Shown one piece after another: positions 17,814-26,399 of a stretch of 64,000 nt of DNA. The first letter of the stretch is position 1. Each line of letters opens with the position of its first letter. Source of the stretch: Victivallis sp. Marseille-Q1083 (lineage in GTDB: Bacteria; Verrucomicrobiota; Lentisphaeria; Victivallales; Victivallaceae); the NCBI RefSeq assembly GCF_903645315.1, contig NZ_CAHJXL010000001.1, positions 3,693,339 through 3,757,338 of the forward strand, read 5' to 3'. The translations under genes and the position numbers were made by a program. The notes below the pieces were generated by a model. That model was not told the DNA's origin. It searched no databases and saw only the letters and a program-made list of their open reading frames with translations.

Positions 17814-18926
17814 GTGAAACGGCGCAGCATTCAATTCAAATTGTTCTATCTGGCGCTGCTGCCGGGGATGGCGGCGGTAATCGGTTTTCTGTTGCTGGCC
17901 GTTCATTCGACGCAGCAGATTAAAAACCGCCTGATCGGTTTGGAGGATCAAACCGTCGAACGAGCGGCGGAAGCGGCGCAGCAGGCTTTTTTCGACCGGA
18001 TTCAGCACGATCTTTCCGAAGCCGATTTCCGGGAGGAGCTGAACGACTACCTGCACGACGGCCGGGAACGCCGGGCCTTTCAGGAGGAGCTGCAGGATGA
18101 ACTGGAGGAGCGGCGCCGGGCATTGGGCAGCCAGGCGGGGTGGGTTTTGCTGGTTTCCGGCGGCGGAACGCTGTTGCTGCTGGTTTTTCTGGCACTGGGC
18201 GGCTGGCGGCTGGCCAGGCAGTTGGCCGAACCGGTGCGGCAGCTCAGCGAACAGATGCGGGCGCTGGGGGAGGGCAATTTCGTCCGAAAAGTGGAGATCC
18301 ACAGCGGGGATGAGCTCGAAACCCTGGGGCAGGCGTTCAACCAGATGGGCGAAGCGCTGGCCAGTTATGTGGACCGTACCGTCAAAGTTACCGCCGAACA
18401 GGCTGCCGTCAATCAGGAGTTGGCGTCGGCCCGGCAGATCCGACAATCGCTGCTGCCGTCGGCGAAGGAGGATGTGCCGGCCTTTCTCTGCCTGGAACTG
18501 GGCGGAGGCGAGCGGTCGGAGCTGGGCGGGTTCTATGATTTTTGCTGTTGCGCCGACGGCAGCTGGTTCTTCCTGGTCGGCCATATCGATGGCGCCTGGA
18601 GTGTCGCGACGCTGCAGTTGGCTTTATTCCTGGCCCTGGCAACCCATGCGGCGGGCCGGGAGCCCGACATCGATTGCCTGATCGGGCGGCTGGCGGCCAT
18701 GGTCGACCAGGAGAGCGCGCTGCAGTCGATGCGGCTGGAATATCTGACCGGCCGTTGCCGGGCGGATGGTGAATTGGAATGGCGGCGGGCCGGCATTCAC
18801 TGTGAAGTGCCGGCTGCCGGCGGGACTTCGGATCTGCGGACCTGCCGCTATGTCAGTTCGGCGACCGTCTCTGACCGGCCGTCGCCGGATGCTTTTTTCG
18901 CGGTGCGGTTCCGGGAGGAGGGGTGA
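17814..18926 (+). CDS. HAMP protein with degenerate SpoIIE/PP2C-like domain
   Basis: A 370-residue membrane protein. Transmembrane helix 1 is at about residues 9-32, a short acidic periplasmic helix region follows, helix 2 is at about 100-125, then a HAMP domain (to about 180) and a coiled-coil linker. The linker ends ASARQIRQSLLPSAKED, the usual entry to a SpoIIE-type phosphatase domain. The metal ligands are lost: GGDFYD is ELGGFYDF, GDVSGKG is GHIDGAW, and no late DDxT motif is seen. The domain is also short. It is probably a pseudophosphatase that binds a partner or heterodimerises with the intact phosphatase downstream. GTG start with GAGGA 4 bases upstream. Confidence 0.75.
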   Translation: MKRRSIQFKLFYLALLPGMAAVIGFLLLAVHSTQQIKNRLIGLEDQTVERAAEAAQQAFFDRIQHDLSEADFREELNDYLHDGRERRAFQEELQDELEERRRALGSQAGWVLLVSGGGTLLLLVFLALGGWRLARQLAEPVRQLSEQMRALGEGNFVRKVEIHSGDELETLGQAFNQMGEALASYVDRTVKVTAEQAAVNQELASARQIRQSLLPSAKEDVPAFLCLELGGGERSELGGFYDFCCCADGSWFFLVGHIDGAWSVATLQLALFLALATHAAGREPDIDCLIGRLAAMVDQESALQSMRLEYLTGRCRADGELEWRRAGIHCEVPAAGGTSDLRTCRYVSSATVSDRPSPDAFFAVRFREEG

Positions 18927-20548
18927 TGCGCTGGTCGTTGAAAAATCGGATTGCGCTTTTTTTCATCGCCATTCCGCTTGTCGCTTTTCTGCTGATCGGC
19001 GGAGTGACTTTTTGCCATTTGCGGATGATGGGAAGGCGGTTGGCGGAGTTCAATTTCTGGCAGGAGCGGCAGGAGTTGCAGTCGTTGATCGTCCGTTCGC
19101 TGGAACAATATCTCGCCGGCGGCGTGACGCGCGCCCGGCAGACGCTGGCGGCGGCCATCGCCAGCCACGGCGGCATGCCGCCGAACGAATTGCTGCGGCA
19201 ACTGCGGCGCGATTTTCCCGGGCTGGAAACGATTTTTGTCTGGCAGTGCGCCCCGGGAAACAGCCGGCTGTATCTCGACCGGCTGGGCCGGGAGCCGGAA
19301 ACAAGGTCGCTCGGCCGGGATGCGGATGACACGTTTGCCGCTCTGAGCGGCGAGAACGGTTTGATCCGGCGGAAATACGCCGGTGAGGAATTTTCCCTGC
19401 TTTGCGTACCGCTGAAAAAGGAACAATTGGTTGCCGGCGCCGCCTTCCGGACCGAAGGGTTGGAACAGGCGCTGGCCGCCGCCCGGCAGGCGGCCGGGAC
19501 GCAGCTGGGCGAATATGAGGCGGAACTCTATGCCGCCGTGGCCGCTGAAGAGTTGTTGTTGATTGCCGCCGGGGCAGGCGTGGCGGTCGTTCTCGGCTGC
19601 TGGTCGTATTTTATGGCCGGCTCGCTGCTGCGGCCGCTGCGGAAGCTGGAACGGCTGGCCACCGCCTGGGGCAGTGAGCCGCTGTCCGGCCCCGAACTGG
19701 CGGACAACGGTGATGAGTTCGGCGAATTGACTGCGGCGTTTGAACAATTGCGCCGGCGACTGACCGATTTTCTGAACCGGTTGCAGCAGGAAGTGACGAA
19801 GCATGAAGCGCTGCGGTACGAGTTGACGCTGGGACGGGAAATCCAGCAGGCGATGCTGCCGACGGCGCCGCTGCAATTACCGGCCTTCCAATTCGAAACG
19901 CTGTTGAAGCCGGCCCGGGAGACCTGCGGCGACTTTTATTATTACCGTCAATTCGATGAGGCGCGCTGTCTGCTGGCGATCGGCGATGTTTCCGGCAAGG
20001 GCTTTCCGGCGGCGGTTTTCATGGCGCGGCTGCGGACTCTGCTCAATCACGAAGTGCTGGATCACCAATCGCCGGGGGCGGTGCTGACTGCCTTGAATAA
20101 CGAACTGGCCCGGCGCAACGAAAGCTGCATGTTTGCGACGATGCAGTGCATCTGGCTGGATGCCGCCGCCGGAAAGATGGTGATTGCCAACGGCGGTCAT
20201 TTGCCGCCGGTCTTGCGGCGCGACCGGGAATGCCGGCAGTTGACTTTGCGGCGGAATATTCTGATCGGCGTCTTCGAACGGGAAGAAACCGATTTCCCCG
20301 ATGAAAGTTTTGCGCTGGAGGCGGGGGACGAACTGCTGTTCTATACCGATGGGGTCACCGAAGCGTTCGACGAACGGCGGCAGTTGTTCGGAGAAGAGCG
20401 GCTGTTGACGATATTGCCGGCGGCGCCGTCCGGTCCGGCGGCGCTGTGCTACACCGTACTGCATGAAGTGATGAAATATGCCGGCAACGTGCCGCAGTCG
20501 GACGATATCACGATGCTGGCCTTCCGCTTCTGTCCGGAGACGCGATGA
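18926..20548 (+). CDS. HAMP-SpoIIE serine phosphatase (partner-switch type)
   Basis: A 540-residue sensor phosphatase with an N-terminal helix (about residues 8-30), an extracytoplasmic sensor region to about 195, a second helix near 205-225, HAMP to about 285, then a linker containing LGREIQQAMLPT and a complete SpoIIE/PPM domain. Metal ligands are visible in ETCGDFYYY, AIGDVSGKGFPAAVFMA, YTDGVTEAFDE and QSDDITMLAF. Such enzymes dephosphorylate anti-sigma-factor antagonists or other regulators in response to outside signals. No anti-sigma/antagonist pair is nearby. ATG at 18926 (TGATG overlap with the previous stop, GGAGGAG upstream) is preferred to the GTG three bases earlier. Confidence 0.87.
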   Translation: MRWSLKNRIALFFIAIPLVAFLLIGGVTFCHLRMMGRRLAEFNFWQERQELQSLIVRSLEQYLAGGVTRARQTLAAAIASHGGMPPNELLRQLRRDFPGLETIFVWQCAPGNSRLYLDRLGREPETRSLGRDADDTFAALSGENGLIRRKYAGEEFSLLCVPLKKEQLVAGAAFRTEGLEQALAAARQAAGTQLGEYEAELYAAVAAEELLLIAAGAGVAVVLGCWSYFMAGSLLRPLRKLERLATAWGSEPLSGPELADNGDEFGELTAAFEQLRRRLTDFLNRLQQEVTKHEALRYELTLGREIQQAMLPTAPLQLPAFQFETLLKPARETCGDFYYYRQFDEARCLLAIGDVSGKGFPAAVFMARLRTLLNHEVLDHQSPGAVLTALNNELARRNESCMFATMQCIWLDAAAGKMVIANGGHLPPVLRRDRECRQLTLRRNILIGVFEREETDFPDESFALEAGDELLFYTDGVTEAFDERRQLFGEERLLTILPAAPSGPAALCYTVLHEVMKYAGNVPQSDDITMLAFRFCPETR

Positions 20549-22245
20549 AGACGGCCGCCTTTCTGGAGCTCAACAGTTCCTATTCGCACAGTATGTTGTC
20601 CAATTTGCTGCTGCAGGCGCGCGCACTGGTCTGGCGGCCGCAATGGCGCTGGACGACGGTGGCGGGTACGGGGAAGACGCCTTCGGCCGAGCTGTGCGAA
20701 GCGCTGGCGCGGCAGAAGCCGGACCTGGTGCTGGCCAGCGGTTATATTTTCAACATCGGTCCGCTGTTGGAAGTGTTGACCGCTTTTGCCCGGCGGCATC
20801 CGGCCGTGCCGCTGGTGCTGGGCGGGCCGAATTTCCTCGGCGACAATGCCGCCTTTTTGCGGCGCTGGCCGATGATCCGCCTGGTGGTGCGCGGCGATGA
20901 GGCGGCTCTGCTGCCGGTGCTGGACTGGGCGGCCGGGGAGGGACGGTTGGATGAGGTGCCGGGCGGCTGTTATCTGGATGGCGACGGCAATTATATCGAC
21001 CGGGGAACGGCGGAATTGCCCGGCAGTCTCGACGAGATTCCGTCACCCTATCAGTTGGGCCTGGTGCCCCCGGACAAGGTGTTCTACCAATTGGAAACGG
21101 CGCGCGGTTGCGGCTCCAACTGCACGTTTTGCACCAGTGCGAGGGAGACGACGCGTCGGGTGCGTTTTTATTCGCTGGAGCGGGTGCGGGCCGATTTGAC
21201 GGCGCTGCGCGAACGGACCGCGATCCGGGAAATCCGGCTGCTGGACCGGACGTTCAATCAGCCGTCGGAACGGGCGGCCGCGCTGCTGCAAATGTTCCGG
21301 GCCGAGTTTGCCGACTTTCGATTCCACCTGGAAATCGATCCCGGCCGGCTGACGCCGGAAGTGCTTTGGGAACTGGCGGCTGCCCCGCCGGGGCAGCTGC
21401 ATGTCGAAGCCGGTATTCAGAGCCTGACGCCGGCGGTACTGCAGGCGGTCAGGCGTTCGGCGACGGCGGAGCGGATGTTCGCCGGCCTGGAACGGTTGAT
21501 CGCTTGCGGCAATTTCGCGGTGCATGCCGATTTGCTGGCCGGTTTGCCGCAGCAGGATGCCGCCGGACTCCGGCAGGATTTGCAACGGCTGATCGCGGTC
21601 GGACCGGCTGAAATCCAGTTGGAATCGTTGAAAATTCTGCCGGGCAGCGCCCTGGGGCGGCGATGTCCGGACGGGATGCGGTTCGACCGGCAGCCGCCGT
21701 GGTCGGTGACGGAAACGCCCTGGCTGTCGGCCGCCGATTTGCGCGATATGCAGTTGCTGAGCCGTCTGATCGACGGTTTTTACAACCGCCGGGAGCTGCG
21801 CAATCTGGTGCGCGGCTGGCAGCGCCTGCACCGGCAAAGCCTCGAACGATTTTTCGCTTGGCTGTTGCCGCATTACCGGAATTATACGGCCGGGCAACTG
21901 CCGCTGGAGCGGCGTTTGGCCCTGCTGCTGGAATTTCCTGGTTTGCCGGAAGAGATCGGCGCTTTGACGCGGTTGACTGCATTGCTGAGCAACCAGGTGT
22001 TGCCGGACTTGCCGGCTCCGGAAAAAACGCCGCCGGAATATGAAAACTGGCCGCTGCTGCATCGTCTGCCGCAACGCGGCCGACAGCCGGCGCGGATCGT
22101 CCGGATTTTCCGGCTGGAATGCTGCTGCAATGCGCTGCCGCTCTGGCTGGACGGTTCCGCCCGGTTGGAGCATGGCCGGTTCCGCTATGCCGTCGGCTGC
22201 GCCTATGGCCGGGTGGCCGCCGAAGTGCGCGGCATTACCGGATAA
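20545..22245 (+). CDS. B12-binding-domain radical SAM protein (DUF4080-like)
   Basis: A 566-residue radical SAM enzyme of the cobalamin-binding-domain class. The N-terminal Rossmann region (to about residue 150) has VLASGYIFNIGPLLEVL and LVLGGPNFLGDNAAF but no visible DxHxxG cobalamin ligand. The radical SAM core follows with the cluster-binding Cys189, Cys193 and Cys196 in GCGSNCTFC. The C-terminal part, with YNRRELRNLVRGW, resembles DUF4080 proteins. Reactions in this family include methylations and thiolations, but this subgroup is uncharacterised. It overlaps the phosphatase gene by 4 bases (ATGA) and ends the operon, converging with rtcR (11-base overlap of the 3' ends). Confidence 0.85.
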   Translation: MKTAAFLELNSSYSHSMLSNLLLQARALVWRPQWRWTTVAGTGKTPSAELCEALARQKPDLVLASGYIFNIGPLLEVLTAFARRHPAVPLVLGGPNFLGDNAAFLRRWPMIRLVVRGDEAALLPVLDWAAGEGRLDEVPGGCYLDGDGNYIDRGTAELPGSLDEIPSPYQLGLVPPDKVFYQLETARGCGSNCTFCTSARETTRRVRFYSLERVRADLTALRERTAIREIRLLDRTFNQPSERAAALLQMFRAEFADFRFHLEIDPGRLTPEVLWELAAAPPGQLHVEAGIQSLTPAVLQAVRRSATAERMFAGLERLIACGNFAVHADLLAGLPQQDAAGLRQDLQRLIAVGPAEIQLESLKILPGSALGRRCPDGMRFDRQPPWSVTETPWLSAADLRDMQLLSRLIDGFYNRRELRNLVRGWQRLHRQSLERFFAWLLPHYRNYTAGQLPLERRLALLLEFPGLPEEIGALTRLTALLSNQVLPDLPAPEKTPPEYENWPLLHRLPQRGRQPARIVRIFRLECCCNALPLWLDGSARLEHGRFRYAVGCAYGRVAAEVRGITG

Positions 22246-23833
22246 CCGTCCTGTCCGCGCCGGTTATCTGCGTCCAGGTCAACCGGAAGCGGGCGAGGTA
22301 TTTGGCGAGCCGGTCGGCGTCGTTGGACGACGTTTTGTTTTGCCGCGACACGGCGAAAAGTTGGCGGCCGGCTTCGGACAGGCTCCTGCTTTGGCGGCAG
22401 ACTTTGATCACCTCGGCCAGTTGAGCGAGATCGAAACGGTCGTATTGTTCCGTGTAATGGTCGCCGAGCAATGCCGCCAATTCCGCGTCGGCAGCCGGCC
22501 GCGTTGCGGCAGACGATGTCGTGCGGCCGATTTCGTCGCGAACGGTGGCCGCATCGATCCGGCCGCCCGGCGCCAGCGTGGCCATCCGGGTCATCATCGC
22601 GTTCAATTCCCGGAAGTTGCCATGCCATTCGCGGGCCGAATCGAGCGCGAAAGCGAGAAACATCTGGCGCGCTTCCCGGTTGAACGTGATATGCCGGCCG
22701 GCTTTCCGGCAGAATTGCTCCAGCTCGTAGTCGATATTCGGTTCGATATCCTCCCGCCGTTCCGCCAGTCCGGGCAGTTCGAAACTCCAGAGATTGATGC
22801 GTTGCAGCAAATCGGCGCGGAAACACCCCTCCCGCACCGCCTTGCCGAGTTCCCGGTTGGTGCCGCAGATCAGTTGGAACGAACTGGAATCTTCCCGGTC
22901 GGCACCGAGCGGCAGAAACACTTTTTCCTCGACGGCGCGCAGCAGCATCGCCTGTTCGTCGAGGCCCAGTTCGCCGATTTCATCCAGGAAGAGAATCCCC
23001 TGATCCGCCGTTTTCAGCAGGCCGGGCCGATCTTTGACCGCACCGGTAAACGAACCTTTGACATGGCCGAACAATGTCGACATCGCCTGGTCGCCGCGCA
23101 ACGTGGCGCAGTTGACTTCGACGAAACTGCCGCTGATCTGCCGGTTCATCTTCTTCAACTCGTAAATGCGTTTGGCCAGCCGGGATTTGCCGGCGCCGGT
23201 GGGACCGCTCAGCAGCAATGGTTCCCGGGAGCGGATGGCGACCCGTTCGATGGTTTCGATCAGCGCATTGAAGCGCCGGTTGCGGGTGGCGATGCCGGAT
23301 TTGAGAAAATCGAGGTCATTTTCCCGTTCGACGGCAAAACGTTTGGCCAGCAGGTCGTAACGCGACAGATCGAGGTCGATGATCGTATAAGTGCCGCGCG
23401 CGCTGTTGCGTCGGGTCGGCTGCGTCTGGATGAGCCGGCCCGGCAGGTGATGTGACTCGTTCAGCAGGAAAAGGCAGATCTGCGCCACATGGGTCCCGGT
23501 GGTGATGTGGATGAAGCAGTGGTGCTCTTCGGCGGAAAAATCCTTTGCACGGCTGAAGTCGTAGAGTTTGGAATAAACCTCCTCGAAATCCCACGGATTG
23601 TCGAGGTCGATGAGTTCCGGGATGACTTCGGTATCCGGCGAGCAGATTTGAATGTCCTGGATGATCGCCTGGCAGAGCGTTTCGAAATTCCGCTGGTAAA
23701 GCAGGAAATAACGGTCGAAATGCAGATCCTCCTGCATCGCCAGCGCCACCGAGGGGCGCCAGGAGCCCCAGCGGCCCGGGCCGCGGCCATGTTGGTCGAG
23801 TGTCGAACCCAGAAAGGAAATCAGAATGTTCAT
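22235..23833 (-). CDS. rtcR: RtcR, sigma-54-dependent activator of RNA repair
   Basis: A 532-residue bacterial enhancer-binding protein. The N-terminal RtcR/CARF-like sensor domain (to about residue 180) begins MNILISFLGSTLDQHG and contains HITTGTHVAQICLFLL. The AAA+ domain has Walker A GPTGAGKSRLAKRI, the sigma-54 contact loop GHVKGSFTGA, Walker B ILFLDEIGEL and the arginine-finger region. The C-terminus should carry the DNA-binding helices (SRSLSEAGRQLFAVS). In enterobacteria RtcR senses RNA ends, apparently with 2',3'-cyclic phosphate, and turns on rtcBA with sigma-54 polymerase. Here it is divergent from rtcAB with a good sigma-54 promoter between them. Confidence 0.94.
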   Translation of the reverse strand: MNILISFLGSTLDQHGRGPGRWGSWRPSVALAMQEDLHFDRYFLLYQRNFETLCQAIIQDIQICSPDTEVIPELIDLDNPWDFEEVYSKLYDFSRAKDFSAEEHHCFIHITTGTHVAQICLFLLNESHHLPGRLIQTQPTRRNSARGTYTIIDLDLSRYDLLAKRFAVERENDLDFLKSGIATRNRRFNALIETIERVAIRSREPLLLSGPTGAGKSRLAKRIYELKKMNRQISGSFVEVNCATLRGDQAMSTLFGHVKGSFTGAVKDRPGLLKTADQGILFLDEIGELGLDEQAMLLRAVEEKVFLPLGADREDSSSFQLICGTNRELGKAVREGCFRADLLQRINLWSFELPGLAERREDIEPNIDYELEQFCRKAGRHITFNREARQMFLAFALDSAREWHGNFRELNAMMTRMATLAPGGRIDAATVRDEIGRTTSSAATRPAADAELAALLGDHYTEQYDRFDLAQLAEVIKVCRQSRSLSEAGRQLFAVSRQNKTSSNDADRLAKYLARFRLTWTQITGADRTVIR

Positions 23834-23915
23834 GACTATATGATTTTATACTTGATTATAATATATTCTAAATTTAACGATATCACCGCCGGATTCGTTT
23901 ACAAGTCCGGAAGAT

Positions 23916-23933
23916 TGAAAAAAGAATTTTTCA
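23916..23933. promoter_or_regulatory. Candidate RtcR enhancer palindrome
   Basis: TGAAAAA-AGAA-TTTTTCA is an inverted repeat with 7-base arms, centred about 45 bases upstream of the sigma-54 promoter and about 90 bases from the rtcR start. Position and symmetry suit an enhancer-binding-protein site, but the sequence is simple AT-rich DNA. Confidence 0.35.
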
Positions 23934-23969
23934 GCGTGATTTGACGAAAAACGGCGTAAAGTATGAAAG

Positions 23970-23986
23970 TTGGCATGTTCATTGCT
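23970..23986 (+). promoter_or_regulatory. Sigma-54 (-24/-12) promoter of rtcAB
   Basis: TTGGCATGTTCATTGCT fits the sigma-54 consensus YTGGCACGN4TTGCW with the invariant GG and GC dinucleotides at the correct spacing. Transcription would start near 23997, leaving a leader of roughly 130 bases before rtcA. The adjacent gene encodes the cognate activator RtcR. Confidence 0.85.
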
Positions 23987-24006
23987 AAATCCTGAACTGG
24001 ATGCGG

Positions 24007-24087
24007 TCCGGCGACGAAACCGGAGACATCCGGCCGCCCCGGTTCTCCCAAGCGGCAAACGGCCGATCCGGCCGTGGGAGAACCGGG
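24007..24087 (+). ncRNA. Structured 5' leader of rtcAB (two hairpins)
   Basis: Hairpin 1 pairs TCCGG at 24007-24011 with CCGGA at 24020-24024 around an 8-base loop. Hairpin 2 has a perfect 13-bp lower stem, CCCGGTTCTCCCA (24038-24050) with its complement at 24075-24087. It is extended by an upper stem CGGCC/GGCCG (24060-24064 with 24070-24074), leaving a 9-base one-sided bulge AGCGGCAAA. The structure begins about 10 bases after the predicted transcription start and ends 38 bases before the rtcA ATG. It could be a cis-regulator, an RNA-repair substrate, or a separable small RNA; there is no oligo-U tract, so it is not a classic terminator. Confidence 0.55.
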
Positions 24088-24125
24088 TGGGGGTCGGCAG
24101 TACAAACTGGATGGAACAAGGAAAA

Positions 24126-25145
24126 ATGATTGAAATCGATGGTTCTCGCGGGGAAGGCGGCGGGCAGATTTTGCGGACCGCGCTGGCATTGGCGGCCTTG
24201 ACCGGCCAGACATTGCATTTGACCGACATTCGGGCGAAGCGACCGAAACCCGGCTTGCTGCGCCAGCATTTGACGGCGGCGAAAGCCGTGGCGGCGATTG
24301 CCGCCGGTTGTCTGGAAGGGGCGGAGCTGAATTCGCCGGAGCTATGGTTCACGCCGGACAGACTCGTTGGCGGCGAATATTATTTTGCCGTCGGCAGCGC
24401 CGGCAGCGCCCTGCTGGTTGCCCAGGCGGTTCTGCCGCTGCTGCTCTGTGCCGACCGGCCGTCGCGGGTGGTCATCGAAGGCGGCACGCATGCGGCCAGA
24501 GCGCCGATTTTCGAATTCTTCGACCGGGTGTTTCTGCCGTGCCTGCGGAAAATGGGCGCTGAAATTACGGCGACGCTGGAACGGGTCGGTTTTTATCCGG
24601 CCGGCGGCGGCCGGATTGTCCTGGCGGTCAGTCCGATTCGGGCCTGGAAGCCGTTGGAATTGACGGCGGCCGGCGGCTTCCGGCGTGCGGCGCTGGTGGC
24701 GCTCGGCAGCGGCATCAGTGAAAAAATCCGGCTGGATGAATTGCGGTACGGCCGGGAGGCTTTGAAAGTGCCGCTGGTCTGCGTGGAACGGTCGCTGGAG
24801 GTCGATTCACCCGGTTCCGGCAATGTCATGTATGCCGAACTGGAATATGAAAATATCACTGAATTGTTCAGCGTTTGCGGCGACTTCGACATCTCCCGCC
24901 AGGTGGTCGGCCGGCGGGTCGCCAAAATGGTCGATCGTTATCGGGCGCTGGGAGCGCCGGTCTGGCGCTTCCTGGCCGACCAACTGTTGCTGCCGATGGC
25001 AGTCGGCGCCGGCGGCGAGTTTCTGACGGCGCCGCCGAGCGAACACACGTTGACCAATATCGAAGTGATCGGGAAATTTCTCGCCGTTGACATTAAAATT
25101 GTCAACCGGCAAAATGGACAATACAGCATAGAGGTGAAGCAATGA
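24126..25145 (+). CDS. rtcA: RNA 3'-terminal phosphate cyclase RtcA
   Basis: RtcA converts RNA 3'-phosphate ends to 2',3'-cyclic phosphates using ATP, through a covalent enzyme-AMP intermediate. The 339-residue protein starts MIEIDGSRGEGGGQILRTAL, the family N-terminus, and contains YFAVGSAGSALLVAQAVLPL and RVVIEGGTHAARAPIFEF. The catalytic histidine lies in PPSEHTLTNIEVIG near the C-terminus. The ATG at 24126 is chosen because AAGGAA precedes it and homology starts there; the upstream in-frame extension is the structured leader. It overlaps rtcB by 4 bases (ATGA). The order rtcA-rtcB is the reverse of the E. coli operon. Confidence 0.94.
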   Translation: MIEIDGSRGEGGGQILRTALALAALTGQTLHLTDIRAKRPKPGLLRQHLTAAKAVAAIAAGCLEGAELNSPELWFTPDRLVGGEYYFAVGSAGSALLVAQAVLPLLLCADRPSRVVIEGGTHAARAPIFEFFDRVFLPCLRKMGAEITATLERVGFYPAGGGRIVLAVSPIRAWKPLELTAAGGFRRAALVALGSGISEKIRLDELRYGREALKVPLVCVERSLEVDSPGSGNVMYAELEYENITELFSVCGDFDISRQVVGRRVAKMVDRYRALGAPVWRFLADQLLLPMAVGAGGEFLTAPPSEHTLTNIEVIGKFLAVDIKIVNRQNGQYSIEVKQ

Positions 25146-26350
25146 AATGGATCAAATATGAGGATGGCTACCGCATTCCGATCAAAAGCTGGTGTGAAAC
25201 CCTGGAACCGGATGCGTTGAAACAGGCGGTCAATCTGGCCTCGCACCCGGCGATTTTCAAGCATGTCGCCCTGATGCCGGACTGCCATGTCGGTTTCGGC
25301 ATGCCGATCGGCGGAGTGATCGCCGCCAGTGGCGCGATTCTGCCGAGCGCGGTCGGCGTCGACATCGGCTGCGGGATGATCGCGGTGGAAACCGACATTC
25401 CGGCGGAGCGTTTCGCCGAGATGAGCTTCCGGCGGTCGTTGCAGAATGCGCTGAAGGAGCGTATTCCGGTCGGCGAGGGCATGGCGCACCGCACCGCCCA
25501 GGCCTGGGACGGTTTCGAGCGTTATCTCGAGGTCAACGGCAGGGTCTGCGATTTTCCGAACGGGCTGGACCGCCGGAATCTCGGCACGCTCGGCGGCGGC
25601 AATCACTTCATCGAATTGCAGAAATCCGATGACGGCTTCGTCTGGCTGATGATTCATTCCGGCAGCCGTAATCTGGGACAGCGGGTGGAAAAACACTATC
25701 AGGCGGTGGCCCGCCAACTGAATGAGATGTTCAAAGTCGAACTGCCCGATCCGTCGCTGGCGTTTCTGCCGACCGACAGCAAAGAAGGCAAGGAGTATTA
25801 CCGCGACATGAAATTCGCGCTGGAATACGCTTTGGAAAATCGCCGCCGGATGATGATGCGGTTCAAGGAGACGGTCGCCGAATTTGTTCCGGAAGTCAAT
25901 TTCCGGCGCGAGATCAACATTCACCACAATTATGCCGCTTTCGAGGAGCATTTCGGTGAGAAGTTCTGCATCCACCGCAAAGGCGCCACCAGTGCGAAAA
26001 CCGGTGAAATCGGCATTATTCCCGGTTCGATGGGGACGGCGAGCTACATTGTCCGCGGCCTCGGCAATCCGGAATCGTTCATGAGCTGTTCGCATGGTGC
26101 CGGCCGGGTGCTGAGCCGGACGGCGGCCTGCCAGAAACTGACGGTGGAGGAGTGCGATGCCGCCTTGAACGGAATCGTCCATGAGCGCTGGAACAAATAC
26201 CGGGGCTTCGGCAAAAGCGCCCGCCGCGGCCTGCTGGACTTGTCGGAAGCGCCGCAGGCGTACAAGGAAATCGATTCAGTTATTGCGGCGGAGGCCGATC
26301 TGGTCGAGCCGTTGGTGCGCTTAACGCCTCTGGCGGTCCTGAAAGGCTGA
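25142..26350 (+). CDS. rtcB: RNA-splicing ligase RtcB
   Basis: RtcB joins RNA 2',3'-cyclic phosphate or 3'-phosphate ends to 5'-OH ends using GTP and Mn2+. The 402-residue length fits the bacterial short form. Metal and guanylate-binding elements are visible: LMPDCHVGFGMPIGG, the cysteine and aspartate in SAVGVDIGCGM, LGGGNHFIEL, MIHSGSRNLG and the guanylated histidine in SCSHGAGRVLS (about His318). It is translationally coupled to rtcA. Together with RtcR this makes an inducible repair module for RNAs cut by toxins or stress nucleases. No nuclease-toxin gene was seen beside it. Confidence 0.95.
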   Translation: MKWIKYEDGYRIPIKSWCETLEPDALKQAVNLASHPAIFKHVALMPDCHVGFGMPIGGVIAASGAILPSAVGVDIGCGMIAVETDIPAERFAEMSFRRSLQNALKERIPVGEGMAHRTAQAWDGFERYLEVNGRVCDFPNGLDRRNLGTLGGGNHFIELQKSDDGFVWLMIHSGSRNLGQRVEKHYQAVARQLNEMFKVELPDPSLAFLPTDSKEGKEYYRDMKFALEYALENRRRMMMRFKETVAEFVPEVNFRREINIHHNYAAFEEHFGEKFCIHRKGATSAKTGEIGIIPGSMGTASYIVRGLGNPESFMSCSHGAGRVLSRTAACQKLTVEECDAALNGIVHERWNKYRGFGKSARRGLLDLSEAPQAYKEIDSVIAAEADLVEPLVRLTPLAVLKG

Positions 26351-26399
26351 AATACGGGCCGCGGCATTCCGCCGCTCCGTTTGCCGGCGCAAAGCACAT

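Noticed and set aside
22235-23833. CRISPR-associated interpretation of the CARF-like sensor domain
   Set aside because: The AAA+ domain with GSFTGA loop and the adjacent rtcAB identify RtcR; no cas genes are present.
24001-24125. N-terminal extension of RtcA up to 23970
   Set aside because: It begins inside the sigma-54 promoter and runs through the hairpin leader; RtcA homology starts at 24126 with a proper ribosome-binding site.
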